Below, piece after piece: positions 25,357 through 33,254 of a DNA stretch of 34,582 nt. Below the pieces are notes generated by a model, which saw only the letters and a program-made list of their open reading frames with translations, had not been told where the DNA came from and did no database searches. Made by a program: the position numbers and the translations under genes. The stretch covers positions 1-34,582 of the forward strand of contig JAGQYS010000036.1 in the NCBI GenBank assembly GCA_020435965.1. The letters are read 5' to 3'. The first letter of the stretch is position 1. Each line of letters starts with the position of its first letter. Source of the stretch: Flavobacteriaceae bacterium (GTDB lineage: Bacteria; Bacteroidota; Bacteroidia; Flavobacteriales; Flavobacteriaceae).

Positions 25357-27048
25357 TTAATTATTGATAGATTTCAACGAATCTATCTGACGTTGTAACT
25401 TATCAATCTGTTCTTGGTTTTTATCTACCTTAGGAATCACATTAAGTGAATCTAAAACACGCTGTGCTATATCAATATCTTTGGTTTCTTCAACATAATA
25501 GTAACCAATACCTTCGCTAGCTCTCCAAGCCTCACTTAATTGGTCATATACTGTTTTGTCCCATTGGCTAGGATGTTTTACATCTATCCAAACCACATCG
25601 CGATACTCACTATCTATTAATGCTAAATCTGGAGTTGCAGAGCCATCAAAATTATCTGAACCTTCTCTTACAGCTGAAACTGTACCTAAGAAAAACATAC
25701 GTTTACGTCCTGCAATATCTTTTATATAAGGTCTAAATTCTACTGGTTTATTCACAGACCAATCAAATTCTTTACGTGACTCGATTACTTTTAAAGGCAT
25801 TGCAGAAACTCCTGCATAACCTTGTTTTTTGGCTGCATGGTCGTAATAATAGAGTTTGTCTGTGCCATCTGCAGGTATAAAAACACTGAAGGTTAAGCTA
25901 GTTCGCTCATCTCCTACTGGCTCCAAACCAAACCAATGATATAAGCCACTGTAAGCATCAGCATCAGTGCTATTAAAATCAAAATCTGTTACGAAAGGTT
26001 GTTGGTTTTGATCGTCTGGTAAATCTGGAATTTTTACAGCTGTTTCCATATTCCATGGTAAAGGATCACTGAATCCTCCTAAGAATTTTAAAGATTCTGC
26101 CTGTAAACGCGATACTTTTTCAGACAAGGTATTTTGACGCGTTAAAAAAGGATGGTTTTTCATGTCCTCAGGACTTACAAAAGTTCCTTTTCCTATTAAA
26201 ACACGCTCTACATAATCACTAAAATCGTGTGCTCCATTTTCAATAATTACTACACCACCAAAAGTTGGATATGGAAAGAAAAAACCTTTCCAATTGATTA
26301 AGCTCACAACTTGAACCCAATCTCCTGAATCATTTTTCATATAAAAGACATCTCCAGGTTCGGTTGAAAACAGCTTTGCAATGCCAAAACGTTGTACAAC
26401 TGCATTGTAAGTGTTTCTGCTGAACTTTAAGGACTCACCTATTGAAAACGTAACAGGAATTCTATTTTCACTTGAGAATCTTGGAAAAGGAGTTGTACTT
26501 GATACTGAAAATACTTCTTCTGTATTGTCACTAATACGTTGCCAAATGTATTTTTCTGTGGGCTGAATGGCCATGGTCCATCTGTTTTCGCCATCTACTC
26601 TAACTAAATGAGGCAAGGACACATCTTTGGTTTCACCAACCGATTCATTTGCCATGGAGAAAATATTTCGTAATGGCTGAATCCGTTCATTTTGAGTTAA
26701 TGGCAATTCATGAATTTCAACTTTATTTAAATGTTTGAATACATTATAGGTTTTCATGTAGTCGTACATTTTAAAATGCCAACCTACAGCATAAATAATA
26801 CCGAAAATGACTAATAACAGTCCTAAAATTCCTATACGCTTTCCAGTACTTGGTGTTTTTCTGAACTTTCTAAGTAATAAGAACAAAATGGTTCCGCATA
26901 GTAGAATTACAAAAATGAATTTTCTGATGAACAGTAAAAAAGGTTGGTATTCATCACGAAGAATGAATAATAACAATAACAATACAAAACCACCAATTAC
27001 AGTAATTACTTTTTGCTTTTTGCCTTTATTCCAGTAGTTTTTAATCAT
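25357..27048 (-). CDS. Membrane-anchored protein of the AAA cluster, 563 aa, unknown
   Basis: Three N-terminal transmembrane helices (about 14-31, 36-60 and 72-90; the third includes GILGLLLVIFGIIYAVGWHF) are followed by a soluble region of about 450 residues. The latter part is rich in Trp, Tyr and Asp and contains FFLGTVSAVREGSDNFDGSATPDLALIDSEYRDVVWIDV. The C-terminal end is a short coiled coil (QEQIDKLQRQIDSLKS). I recognise no catalytic motif. The ATG overlaps the stop of the 59-aa gene as ATGA, so the two are translationally coupled. It is the last gene of the cluster. With three helices the large domain would be on the opposite side from the short N-terminus, but topology is not settled. 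Confidence 0.75.
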   Translation of the reverse strand: MIKNYWNKGKKQKVITVIGGFVLLLLLFILRDEYQPFLLFIRKFIFVILLCGTILFLLLRKFRKTPSTGKRIGILGLLLVIFGIIYAVGWHFKMYDYMKTYNVFKHLNKVEIHELPLTQNERIQPLRNIFSMANESVGETKDVSLPHLVRVDGENRWTMAIQPTEKYIWQRISDNTEEVFSVSSTTPFPRFSSENRIPVTFSIGESLKFSRNTYNAVVQRFGIAKLFSTEPGDVFYMKNDSGDWVQVVSLINWKGFFFPYPTFGGVVIIENGAHDFSDYVERVLIGKGTFVSPEDMKNHPFLTRQNTLSEKVSRLQAESLKFLGGFSDPLPWNMETAVKIPDLPDDQNQQPFVTDFDFNSTDADAYSGLYHWFGLEPVGDERTSLTFSVFIPADGTDKLYYYDHAAKKQGYAGVSAMPLKVIESRKEFDWSVNKPVEFRPYIKDIAGRKRMFFLGTVSAVREGSDNFDGSATPDLALIDSEYRDVVWIDVKHPSQWDKTVYDQLSEAWRASEGIGYYYVEETKDIDIAQRVLDSLNVIPKVDKNQEQIDKLQRQIDSLKSINN

Positions 27049-27224
27049 CTTTTTTCTTTTTTAGCAATGAGATAACCATTATAAAAAACAATAATCATTA
27101 ATGGTGGAGGTAAAATTTTAACAAGATTTCTCCAACCAAATAAATGAGAATAGTCTAAGAAAAATAATTGACCTATCAATAAAATGACAGATACAATAAT
27201 CATTACCAAGTAAAGTCTTCTCAT
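27045..27224 (-). CDS. Small two-helix membrane protein, 59 aa
   Basis: A frame of 59 codons plus stop from the ATG at 27224 encodes MRRLYLVMIIVSVILLIGQL, a DYSHLFGWRN linker, then VKILPPPLMIIVFYNGYLIA and a KKEKR tail. It has two hydrophobic segments (about 5-23 and 36-53) with basic ends, giving a hairpin topology with both ends in the cytoplasm. It begins 6 bases after the stop of the 179-aa gene. It ends in an ATGA overlap with the 563-aa gene, exactly filling what otherwise looks like a gap. Such packing strongly supports a real gene. Function unknown; a small subunit of the membrane part of this cluster is likely. Confidence 0.8.
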   Translation of the reverse strand: MRRLYLVMIIVSVILLIGQLFFLDYSHLFGWRNLVKILPPPLMIIVFYNGYLIAKKEKR

Positions 27225-27230
27225 TTTCTA

Positions 27231-27770
27231 TTATTTTAAATAGCCTTTATCCTTTAAGCGTTCTCTAGCGCTTTTCTTTTCTTGTATTGTTTGTTCTGGA
27301 GTTTTAGGTTCTTCAATAACATCTTCAACTTCATCTTTTGTGGTCATATCATCTAAAAGCTCTTTGCCTTTTTCAATGGTACCACTCACCAAATCGGTTA
27401 AAGACTCGCTTTTTTCGTCTACAATTTTACCAGATTTCAACACAAAATTAGCAAGATAAGTTCCTAAAACGGTTCCAACCACTATAGAGCAAAAAACTGA
27501 TATTCCGTCAAAACTGGTGAATATTTCAACTGGTGTCACAAATTGAATTATGACAGCAATAAACAAAAAGGAAAATGTGATAAAAACAAGTCTAGGCAAA
27601 AATGATTGTTTATAAATAAAACCCTTTTTTTCTCCAGGTTTCATCTGAAGTTCTTTGCTATTTACCAATTTGTTTACAAAACGATATGTTTTATTACTAT
27701 TTGACTCTCTCCAAAAAAGAAGAATTCCAAATAAAATGGATGCTATAAAAATGACTAGTTCTATTCCCAT
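27231..27770 (-). CDS. Membrane protein of the AAA cluster, 179 aa, unknown
   Basis: A transmembrane helix at the very N-terminus (2-20, GIELVIFIASILFGILLFW) is followed by a short soluble segment. Two more helices (about 57-80 and 86-112) come next, then an acidic/basic cytoplasmic-looking tail (ESLTDLVSGTIEKGKELLDDMTTKDEVEDVIEEPKTPEQ) ending in KSARERLKDKGYLK. The tail's amphipathic pattern could dock a soluble partner. No family recognised. It follows the 411-aa gene by 45 bases and precedes the 59-aa gene by 6 bases, firmly within the operon. Confidence 0.72.
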   Translation of the reverse strand: MGIELVIFIASILFGILLFWRESNSNKTYRFVNKLVNSKELQMKPGEKKGFIYKQSFLPRLVFITFSFLFIAVIIQFVTPVEIFTSFDGISVFCSIVVGTVLGTYLANFVLKSGKIVDEKSESLTDLVSGTIEKGKELLDDMTTKDEVEDVIEEPKTPEQTIQEKKSARERLKDKGYLK

Positions 27771-27815
27771 GATTAACTAAGTTTAATTACTCTCTATAAA
27801 ATTAGTCTATAATTT

Positions 27816-29051
27816 TTAAATATTGTTACTAATGGTCTCAATTACCCAATCTTGAAATGACTCATCCCAAGTTTCATAGGTCTTGTAAAACTGCTCTTTA
27901 TCATACCAATACAAGAATAACACATCTTTTGGAGCGATGTTAACTAATAATTTCCAAATAAGGTCTAAATGAGCAACTTCTAAAGCCGAGTGTGGCTCAT
28001 GCAAAGCAAAATAAAACGATTGGTCTATTAAATCCTGAATTTTAAATGCATTACTTCGCTCTAGTCTCTCTAAATAAATCTCGACTCCATTGACTCGCTT
28101 TAATGCACTTGCATCAATTGTGTTGAGATATTTTCTGAATAGCAAATTATCCTCCAAAATGTCCTTAATTGGATGTTTTATGTCTTTTAATTCATGATAA
28201 AGCATCATTTTTTTGATGCGCTCATAACGAGGTGTATTAACCACATCTTCCAGATTACATTCTATAATTAGATGACTCTTAAGTTTTTCTATAAGTTCAG
28301 ATTGTTCAATGTGATAGATCAACACATCATATTCTGTGTTTTTAATAGCTTCTTTATGAGCTTCTTTATCTTCAAAAACAATAATGGTTTTTATAAAATC
28401 TCTAAGCAAATAAACACCACCAAAAGCTTTGGCAAAAAAAGAATTGGTTTTATAAACCAAAGGTGCTAATACTAATTGCCTATTTCGTAAATCACCATGT
28501 GCCTTTGCAGATTTTAGTAATTGCTCATGGATATTTTCATCAATAAAATTGTTACCTAAATTGAATTTTTCAATGAGTTGTAATTGCTCTTCCTGAATTT
28601 TATTTAAATCATTGATTAGGTGAAATCTGATATAAATAGTATCGTATTTTAATATATCTAAAGGTTCATAGAAGGTGTCAATATCTTGATCGAAATCTAA
28701 GCAAATGGCACAATCTCTGGTGATATCGTTAATTTGAATGCCATACATTTTAAACACAAACTGCATCATGTCTCTATCAAAAGAATGTGTAGGCATATAA
28801 ACTGGTTTTCCTTTTTGAAGTGGTGTTATTAGGATACCATGCGGATTGGCTTCACCATGATTTAAGTAATTTGATTCTTCTTTTTCTTCTGCAATTTCAG
28901 GACTCCAACCAATGCCATCTATAGAAAACGACTTGAGTTTGGTTGGTTCAAAACCTAATTTTAATAGGCATTGATTATAACGCTCAACCAATTTTCCACT
29001 TACAGGAATAAGCTCACTTTGATATAGATTTGCTGCTTTTAGTTTTTTCAT
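27816..29051 (-). CDS. Conserved soluble protein of the AAA cluster, 411 aa (possibly DUF6638)
   Basis: I place the start at the ATG at 29051 (MKKLKAANLYQSELIPVSGKLVERYNQ). A GAGGA purine stretch lies 7 bases upstream, and the start is 28 bases past the previous stop. A longer frame to 29129 would overlap the upstream gene by 50 bases. The protein has no membrane segment or signal peptide. Distinctive parts are SFSIDGIGWSPEIAEEK, NPHGILITPLQKGKPVYMPTHSFDRDMM and a C-terminal helical half (HEPHSALEVAHLDLIWKLL). From memory it may match the uncharacterised family DUF6638; I am not sure. No catalytic motif is evident. It may be an adaptor or substrate-recognition partner of the AAA+ protein. Confidence 0.72.
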   Translation of the reverse strand: MKKLKAANLYQSELIPVSGKLVERYNQCLLKLGFEPTKLKSFSIDGIGWSPEIAEEKEESNYLNHGEANPHGILITPLQKGKPVYMPTHSFDRDMMQFVFKMYGIQINDITRDCAICLDFDQDIDTFYEPLDILKYDTIYIRFHLINDLNKIQEEQLQLIEKFNLGNNFIDENIHEQLLKSAKAHGDLRNRQLVLAPLVYKTNSFFAKAFGGVYLLRDFIKTIIVFEDKEAHKEAIKNTEYDVLIYHIEQSELIEKLKSHLIIECNLEDVVNTPRYERIKKMMLYHELKDIKHPIKDILEDNLLFRKYLNTIDASALKRVNGVEIYLERLERSNAFKIQDLIDQSFYFALHEPHSALEVAHLDLIWKLLVNIAPKDVLFLYWYDKEQFYKTYETWDESFQDWVIETISNNI

Positions 29052-29079
29052 ACTTTTTCCTCGAAAGAGAGACTTATTT

Positions 29080-29712
29080 TTACTTATCAATCTTTCTAAT
29101 GGCTTTAATATTTCCATCAATTGGAACAATAGTTACATTACTGTTTTCTTTAGTTACATAAAAAACATATAAACTGTTTTTACCTAACATCTGAATATTT
29201 TTAGTTTCTCCATCATCAAATGTTAATTGATGAGTGATTCTTATATCTCCATTTATTATTCTGCTCTTTATTTTACCACCACGACCTATGCCAAATCCTA
29301 CAAATCCACCAATTATATATATGGCAATCATTACAAACAATAGCTGCTTAGAACCAGATTTAAATTTGCTTCTAATCTTATCCAATTTTTCTTTTTTCTT
29401 GCCAGATTGATACTTTTCTTTTTTGCTTAACCAATCATAGTATTTAGGTATCAGTTTTGCATATAACAAAGCAACCAGCACACATATAACAAGACCAATT
29501 AATAACTTAAAATCTCCAGTAATTACTGAAATTGGGCTTATAAGTACATCTAATACTGAGGTGTAATCAAAAATATTTACGTCCAGAAACTTATAGTAAA
29601 TGGCTTCATGTAAAACACCTAGAATCAACAAAAAAATATAGCCAATAGACAGGTAGTCTTGTATACCATAACTAGATTCTTTTTTGGTTATTGGCTCTTC
29701 TACTTCTATCAT
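29080..29712 (-). CDS. Membrane protein of the AAA cluster, 210 aa, unknown
   Basis: A short acidic N-terminus is followed by transmembrane helices at about 20-38, 68-88 and 122-143, with a possible weaker one near 50-65. A very basic loop lies between them (KKEKYQSGKKKEKLDKIRSKFKSGSK, 97-122). The last 65 residues form a small beta-rich domain (IINGDIRITHQLTFDDGETKNIQMLGKNSLYVFYVTKENSNVTIVPIDGNIKAI). The third helix carries a glycine-rich run (GGFVGFGIGRGG). No family recognised. It starts 6 bases after the AAA+ gene, implying tight co-expression and possibly a direct complex with that ATPase. Confidence 0.72.
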   Translation of the reverse strand: MIEVEEPITKKESSYGIQDYLSIGYIFLLILGVLHEAIYYKFLDVNIFDYTSVLDVLISPISVITGDFKLLIGLVICVLVALLYAKLIPKYYDWLSKKEKYQSGKKKEKLDKIRSKFKSGSKQLLFVMIAIYIIGGFVGFGIGRGGKIKSRIINGDIRITHQLTFDDGETKNIQMLGKNSLYVFYVTKENSNVTIVPIDGNIKAIRKIDK

Positions 29713-29718
29713 ATTTTA

Positions 29719-31686
29719 TTAATTTTCTTTATCAAATTGTTTCCTAGCTTCCAATTCAATATTCATTTGGTTTACTCGAGCATCAACTTTACGTTTAAAG
29801 TCTGTATCTGCAATGGTAGCCACATTATCCAAATACCTAACTACTTCCTGACGTCTTATCTCAGAAAAATCTAAACCTTTCATATTGGCTCGCATTAATT
29901 CTTGCAACATGCTAAATTTGGTATCATAATCTTTTTTGAAGTAGATCTCTGGATTTTCAAACCAATCTTCTTCCAAATCAAAATCGGTTAAACGAAGTGA
30001 TACAGCACTTTGAATATTCCTTACATCACGAGAGGAGAAAAATGGAAATATCTTTTGAATTTCTTTATAAAGATTAGCATAGAACAAATGCTGATTGGTA
30101 TTAAAGTTCTTTTCGATTTTTTCATAAACCTCAAAAACTCTCTCCTCTGTTGGTTTGTCTGTAACATTAAGGATTTCACCTAAGTTTTTAGCCAAACCTT
30201 GATTTTGAAGATAACTATAGTTTTCTGGGCCTTGCATATTTACAAAATCTGGCATGGTATCATCCAATTTTCTCCACCACAAATGATCTTGATCTAAAAA
30301 GTCATGTTCTGTTCTAGCTCCATCAATTTTAAATCGACCCTGAACACGAGAAATCACAGCTTTATCAAGCATTTCTGGCAAATTGGTAAATAGACCAATA
30401 CTACTATTTCCATAATTTACTGCATAAGCACCTTCAGTATATCTCAGAAAAACACCAATAACTTCTTTTACACCAGCAGAAACACCTTGAGCTGTTCGCT
30501 CTTGAAGGTTGTTTTCGGCATCATCAATTGGTGCAAAAATAAGCTTTGATGGATCTTGCAATGGTTTCATCCACTCAACCATTTTCTCTGCGGAACCTCC
30601 TTGAAACGTACTAATTAACGTGTCAGGCATTGGATGGAACAAAAACGGAATATCAAGATTATCGCAATGTTCTTTTAGCCGAGTCGCTATGGCCGCAATA
30701 AGCATACTCTTTCCAGTTCCTGGAATTCCGTAACCCATAAAAACTGGCATAAAACCACCAAGTTCTTGAAATGGGTTTTTCTTAGCTGTAAAATCGTAAC
30801 TCAGCATACGCTCTGTTAATCGTCTAGCAAAATGTTTTGCATCTCTGTTACCAACAATTTGTTCAAACTGTATTTTGTTAAACTCTACGCTTTTGGCAGC
30901 TCCAGCAAATACATTGTCCCAACCAGAAATTGCGAAATCTGAATTTTCTAATTTGTAGGTTCTGTCTGTTATAGTTTCTGTGTACTCTAAGGTGCTTTTA
31001 CGTAATTGAATTTCATCAATTAAAGCTTCAAAATACACCACAGTGAAATCAATCACATCTTTATCAGACTTTATAATATCTGGATGATTGAGGTACTTAT
31101 CATAATAAAACAAATTACATGCAATCCCTTTTAGAGGTGACATTAATGACACTTCAGGAATACCAGCAAACTTGTTTTTCATCACACTTAAATCGTCTGA
31201 AGCATAAGTTCTCAAATTGTGTAAAATGTTATAGGCAATTGCAAACAACATAAATGCTGTAGCTGTATGCATTTTGCTTTCGTATTCTCGCTTACCTGAG
31301 CTATCGAGAACCGATTTTCGTTCACTTAGGCTCGATAAACCTGAAGCATCATAATAACTGTCTTTTATCCAAATACCAAGAGCTATGCCTTCTTGAACTG
31401 CATATAAAGTATGGTTGAGATGCAATGGAATAGCAACGGATTCTGGCAACAAACGCTTTTTTAAAGCCAAAATGGTTTTTGAGACTGATGTAACATCAAC
31501 TGCATTACTACCATTATTGGCTCTAGACAAATACAACAAAATGGATTCATCTTTATGTCCATTGTTTTCTTTATTTTTAGCGCGTTGACCTTGTTCCCAT
31601 TGTACAGATTTTAAATAGGAAGTGGCTTCGTCACGAAGCATATCCAGTTCGTTTTGTTTTATTGGAAATGTTGAGTTGTGTTCCAT
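29719..31686 (-). CDS. AAA+ ATPase of the classical AAA type, 655 aa
   Basis: An N-terminal helical region of about 260 residues precedes one AAA+ module. Walker A is GYGIPGTGKS (318-327). An aromatic pore-loop-like segment STFQGGSAEK (359-368) corresponds to the pore loop of FtsH/Vps4-type ATPases. The Walker B region is LIFAPIDDAEN (382-392), sensor 1 is Asn435 in FTNLPE, and candidate arginine fingers are Arg447 and Arg451 in ISRVQGRF. The usual Walker B Asp-Glu reads Asp-Asp here. A long C-terminal helical extension follows. It has no signal peptide or membrane helix, so it is probably cytoplasmic and acts as a ring that remodels or threads a partner. Genes for membrane and coiled-coil proteins surround it. 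The translation start lies 4 bases from a CAGTnnn heptamer array. Confidence 0.82.
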   Translation of the reverse strand: MEHNSTFPIKQNELDMLRDEATSYLKSVQWEQGQRAKNKENNGHKDESILLYLSRANNGSNAVDVTSVSKTILALKKRLLPESVAIPLHLNHTLYAVQEGIALGIWIKDSYYDASGLSSLSERKSVLDSSGKREYESKMHTATAFMLFAIAYNILHNLRTYASDDLSVMKNKFAGIPEVSLMSPLKGIACNLFYYDKYLNHPDIIKSDKDVIDFTVVYFEALIDEIQLRKSTLEYTETITDRTYKLENSDFAISGWDNVFAGAAKSVEFNKIQFEQIVGNRDAKHFARRLTERMLSYDFTAKKNPFQELGGFMPVFMGYGIPGTGKSMLIAAIATRLKEHCDNLDIPFLFHPMPDTLISTFQGGSAEKMVEWMKPLQDPSKLIFAPIDDAENNLQERTAQGVSAGVKEVIGVFLRYTEGAYAVNYGNSSIGLFTNLPEMLDKAVISRVQGRFKIDGARTEHDFLDQDHLWWRKLDDTMPDFVNMQGPENYSYLQNQGLAKNLGEILNVTDKPTEERVFEVYEKIEKNFNTNQHLFYANLYKEIQKIFPFFSSRDVRNIQSAVSLRLTDFDLEEDWFENPEIYFKKDYDTKFSMLQELMRANMKGLDFSEIRRQEVVRYLDNVATIADTDFKRKVDARVNQMNIELEARKQFDKEN

Positions 31687-31690
31687 ATTT

Positions 31691-31725
31691 CAGTTTTCAG
31701 TATTCAGTCTGCAGTTGGCAGTCAG
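31691..31725 (+). repeat. Five tandem CAGTnnn heptamers (left flank of S23 gene)
   Basis: Five consecutive heptamers share CAGT in the first four positions: CAGTTTT, CAGTATT, CAGTCTG, CAGTTGG and CAGTCAG. Bases 31711-31724 are the exact reverse complement of 32125-32138 on the other side of the S23 gene. The array fills most of the 60-base gap and ends 4 bases before the AAA+ start codon. Confidence 0.85.
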
Positions 31726-31746
31726 ATTGTATTAATTTAAAATTTA

Positions 31747-32106
31747 TTACTTAAATTTATCTGGATGGTTCATCATAAAATTTAATAGTTTTCCGATTTC
31801 CTCGCTTTTATCTTGCAACTCATGTTTTTTTCCTTCTGTAATATAATTACAAGTAACTGCAAAGTCTAACCATAATTGAGTTTCTGAGTTTTCTCCATCA
31901 GCATCAGACAATTTACTCTTGAAATGTTTTTCGTATTGCCTTTTTCGATAACCTTCAGCTAAATTAGAACAAACGGACCTACTTGAACGAATTATTTGAG
32001 AAGTAAGCCCAAACATTTCCGATTTCGGAAAATCCTTAGTCAAATGGAATATTTCCATTGCTAGATCAAATCCTTTTTGATATGCCAATAATGTTTTAAA
32101 GCCCAT
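31747..32106 (-). CDS. S23 (23S rRNA intervening-sequence type) four-helix bundle protein
   Basis: A 119-residue all-helical protein of the S23/IVP family (PF05635 type). The signature run is SSRSVCSNLAEGY (41-53), preceded by LLAYQKGFDLAMEIFHLTKDFPKSEMFGLTSQIIR. Relatives occur inside intervening sequences of 23S rRNA genes and as the Avd accessory protein of diversity-generating retroelements. Free-standing copies like this are very common in Bacteroidota and have no known function. There is no reverse transcriptase or rRNA gene here. It lies between the 349-aa and AAA+ genes of an otherwise compact operon. Oppositely oriented heptamer arrays flank it (perfect 14-bp inverted repeat), so it looks like a late-inserted cassette rather than an original cluster member. 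Confidence 0.9.
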   Translation of the reverse strand: MGFKTLLAYQKGFDLAMEIFHLTKDFPKSEMFGLTSQIIRSSRSVCSNLAEGYRKRQYEKHFKSKLSDADGENSETQLWLDFAVTCNYITEGKKHELQDKSEEIGKLLNFMMNHPDKFK

Positions 32107-32123
32107 TTTAAATTTTCTTATTA

Positions 32124-32144
32124 GTGACTGCCAACTGCCTACTG
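32124..32144 (-). repeat. Three tandem CAGTnnn heptamers (right flank of S23 gene)
   Basis: On the minus strand the heptamers are CAGTAGG, CAGTTGG and CAGTCAC. The segment 32125-32138 is the exact inverse of 31711-31724. The array overlaps the end of the 349-aa gene: its TAG stop (32139-32141) and last Gln codon (32142-32144) are repeat bases. Confidence 0.85.
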
Positions 32145-33188
32145 CAACCAGCTAACTTGAATAGGTGGTTTCGCCAACCTGTTCATAATATCTGGTGTTT
32201 TATTGTATAGCATTTGAATGATACGATGTGGTGCAAATACATATTGTTGTTGCACTACATCACTCCAATTTTGAAGGGTTTGTTTACTAAAAAAACTGCC
32301 TTCTTTGAATTCACTACGAGAAAATACTTCATCAATTTTTAACGAAATGGCATACGATTCAAGTGGGATTTCCTTTTTTCCAATACCATCAAGAATAGCA
32401 TGTGTAATTTCATTTTCATCTTTTGCAAACACGTTATGTAAAGGACCTAAATCGATACGCTTAATATGCTTAGGATAAACATCTGATAGCTTTCTGTCTA
32501 TAGCATAAGCCATAGTGTCCAAGCTCATTTTTCTATCAGCAGTTACTTTTAAAACTTCATATATTTTATCTTTTTCATTTAGCACATTACTACCATCGTA
32601 ATTAAAATACATGAAGCATATAAATGGTCTATTATAAGCTACATCGTAAAAACTCCAGCTTACTAAATACTTTCCTTGAGAGTTCTTAGGTGCTTCTAAT
32701 ATTTTACCTTGCACAAAACGATTGAAAATATATTGCTGTTGAACAGAAGTGTAATATACTATTGAAGCAGCTTGAAAAAGTTTATTCTTTTTTATGGGCT
32801 CTTTTTTACGCATTAAGGTATCTAAAAACTCGGTTTTAATAACTTCAGGACTTGTTAGTTTATCTAAGTAGTTGTCTCTTAAAGATAGATCATTAAACAA
32901 ATACCTAAACTCTAAATAATTTGGAAATCCAGAATCGGTCAAATCAATCTTCATATTATCCTCTTCATCATACATGTATTTTACACGCATGGCCTCAATA
33001 GAATACAACAACAAGTCGCAATATTGTTTGAAGAAAATAATTTCTCTCCCATTACAAAGTCCTTGATTTTGAACATTTACAATGAGTTCTTTCAGGCAAA
33101 AATCTACCATCTTATGATAAAACACATAGTGCTCTTTGGAGTCGAGTTGAGCAGAATCTAATGGAGTTACTATATGATTAATAGACAT
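32139..33188 (-). CDS. Conserved soluble protein of the AAA cluster, 349 aa, unknown
   Basis: A protein without signal peptide or membrane segment. The first 165 residues look helical (HKMVDFCLKELIVNVQNQG, then FKQYCDLLLYSIEAMRVKYMYDEEDNMKIDL). The central part is more beta-like (GKYLVSWSFYDVAYNRPFICFMYFNYDGSN). A C-terminal part contains SVQQQYIFNRF-like and VVQQQYVFAPHRIIQMLYNKTP segments, a possible internal similarity. No known family or catalytic motif. It lies 66 bases downstream of the coiled-coil gene, with an 11-bp hairpin between. Its last codon and stop lie in a heptamer repeat, so the native C-terminus may have been altered by the adjacent S23 cassette. Confidence 0.75.
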   Translation of the reverse strand: MSINHIVTPLDSAQLDSKEHYVFYHKMVDFCLKELIVNVQNQGLCNGREIIFFKQYCDLLLYSIEAMRVKYMYDEEDNMKIDLTDSGFPNYLEFRYLFNDLSLRDNYLDKLTSPEVIKTEFLDTLMRKKEPIKKNKLFQAASIVYYTSVQQQYIFNRFVQGKILEAPKNSQGKYLVSWSFYDVAYNRPFICFMYFNYDGSNVLNEKDKIYEVLKVTADRKMSLDTMAYAIDRKLSDVYPKHIKRIDLGPLHNVFAKDENEITHAILDGIGKKEIPLESYAISLKIDEVFSRSEFKEGSFFSKQTLQNWSDVVQQQYVFAPHRIIQMLYNKTPDIMNRLAKPPIQVSWLQ

Positions 33189-33223
33189 TTACGCTAAAAA
33201 ATGGTTAAATTAGAAATAAGACA

Positions 33224-33251
33224 AATTGTGCTTCACTAAGGAAGCACAATT
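33224..33251 (-). other. Stable hairpin between the coiled-coil and 349-aa genes
   Basis: Arms 33224-33234 (AATTGTGCTTC) and 33241-33251 (GAAGCACAATT) form a perfect 11-bp stem with a 6-base loop. It begins 3 bases past the stop of the coiled-coil gene. No T run follows on the minus strand, so it is more likely an mRNA-stabilising, processing or partial-attenuation element than a full terminator. Confidence 0.65.
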
Positions 33252-33254
33252 ATG

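Noticed and set aside
29052..29129. Longer N-terminus of the 411-aa protein
   Set aside because: It would overlap the upstream gene by 50 bases. The ATG at 29051 has a GAGGA stretch at suitable spacing, and the sequence from there is protein-like.
31747..32106. S23 protein as Avd of a diversity-generating retroelement or as an rRNA intervening sequence
   Set aside because: No reverse transcriptase, template/variable repeat pair or rRNA gene is present in the window.
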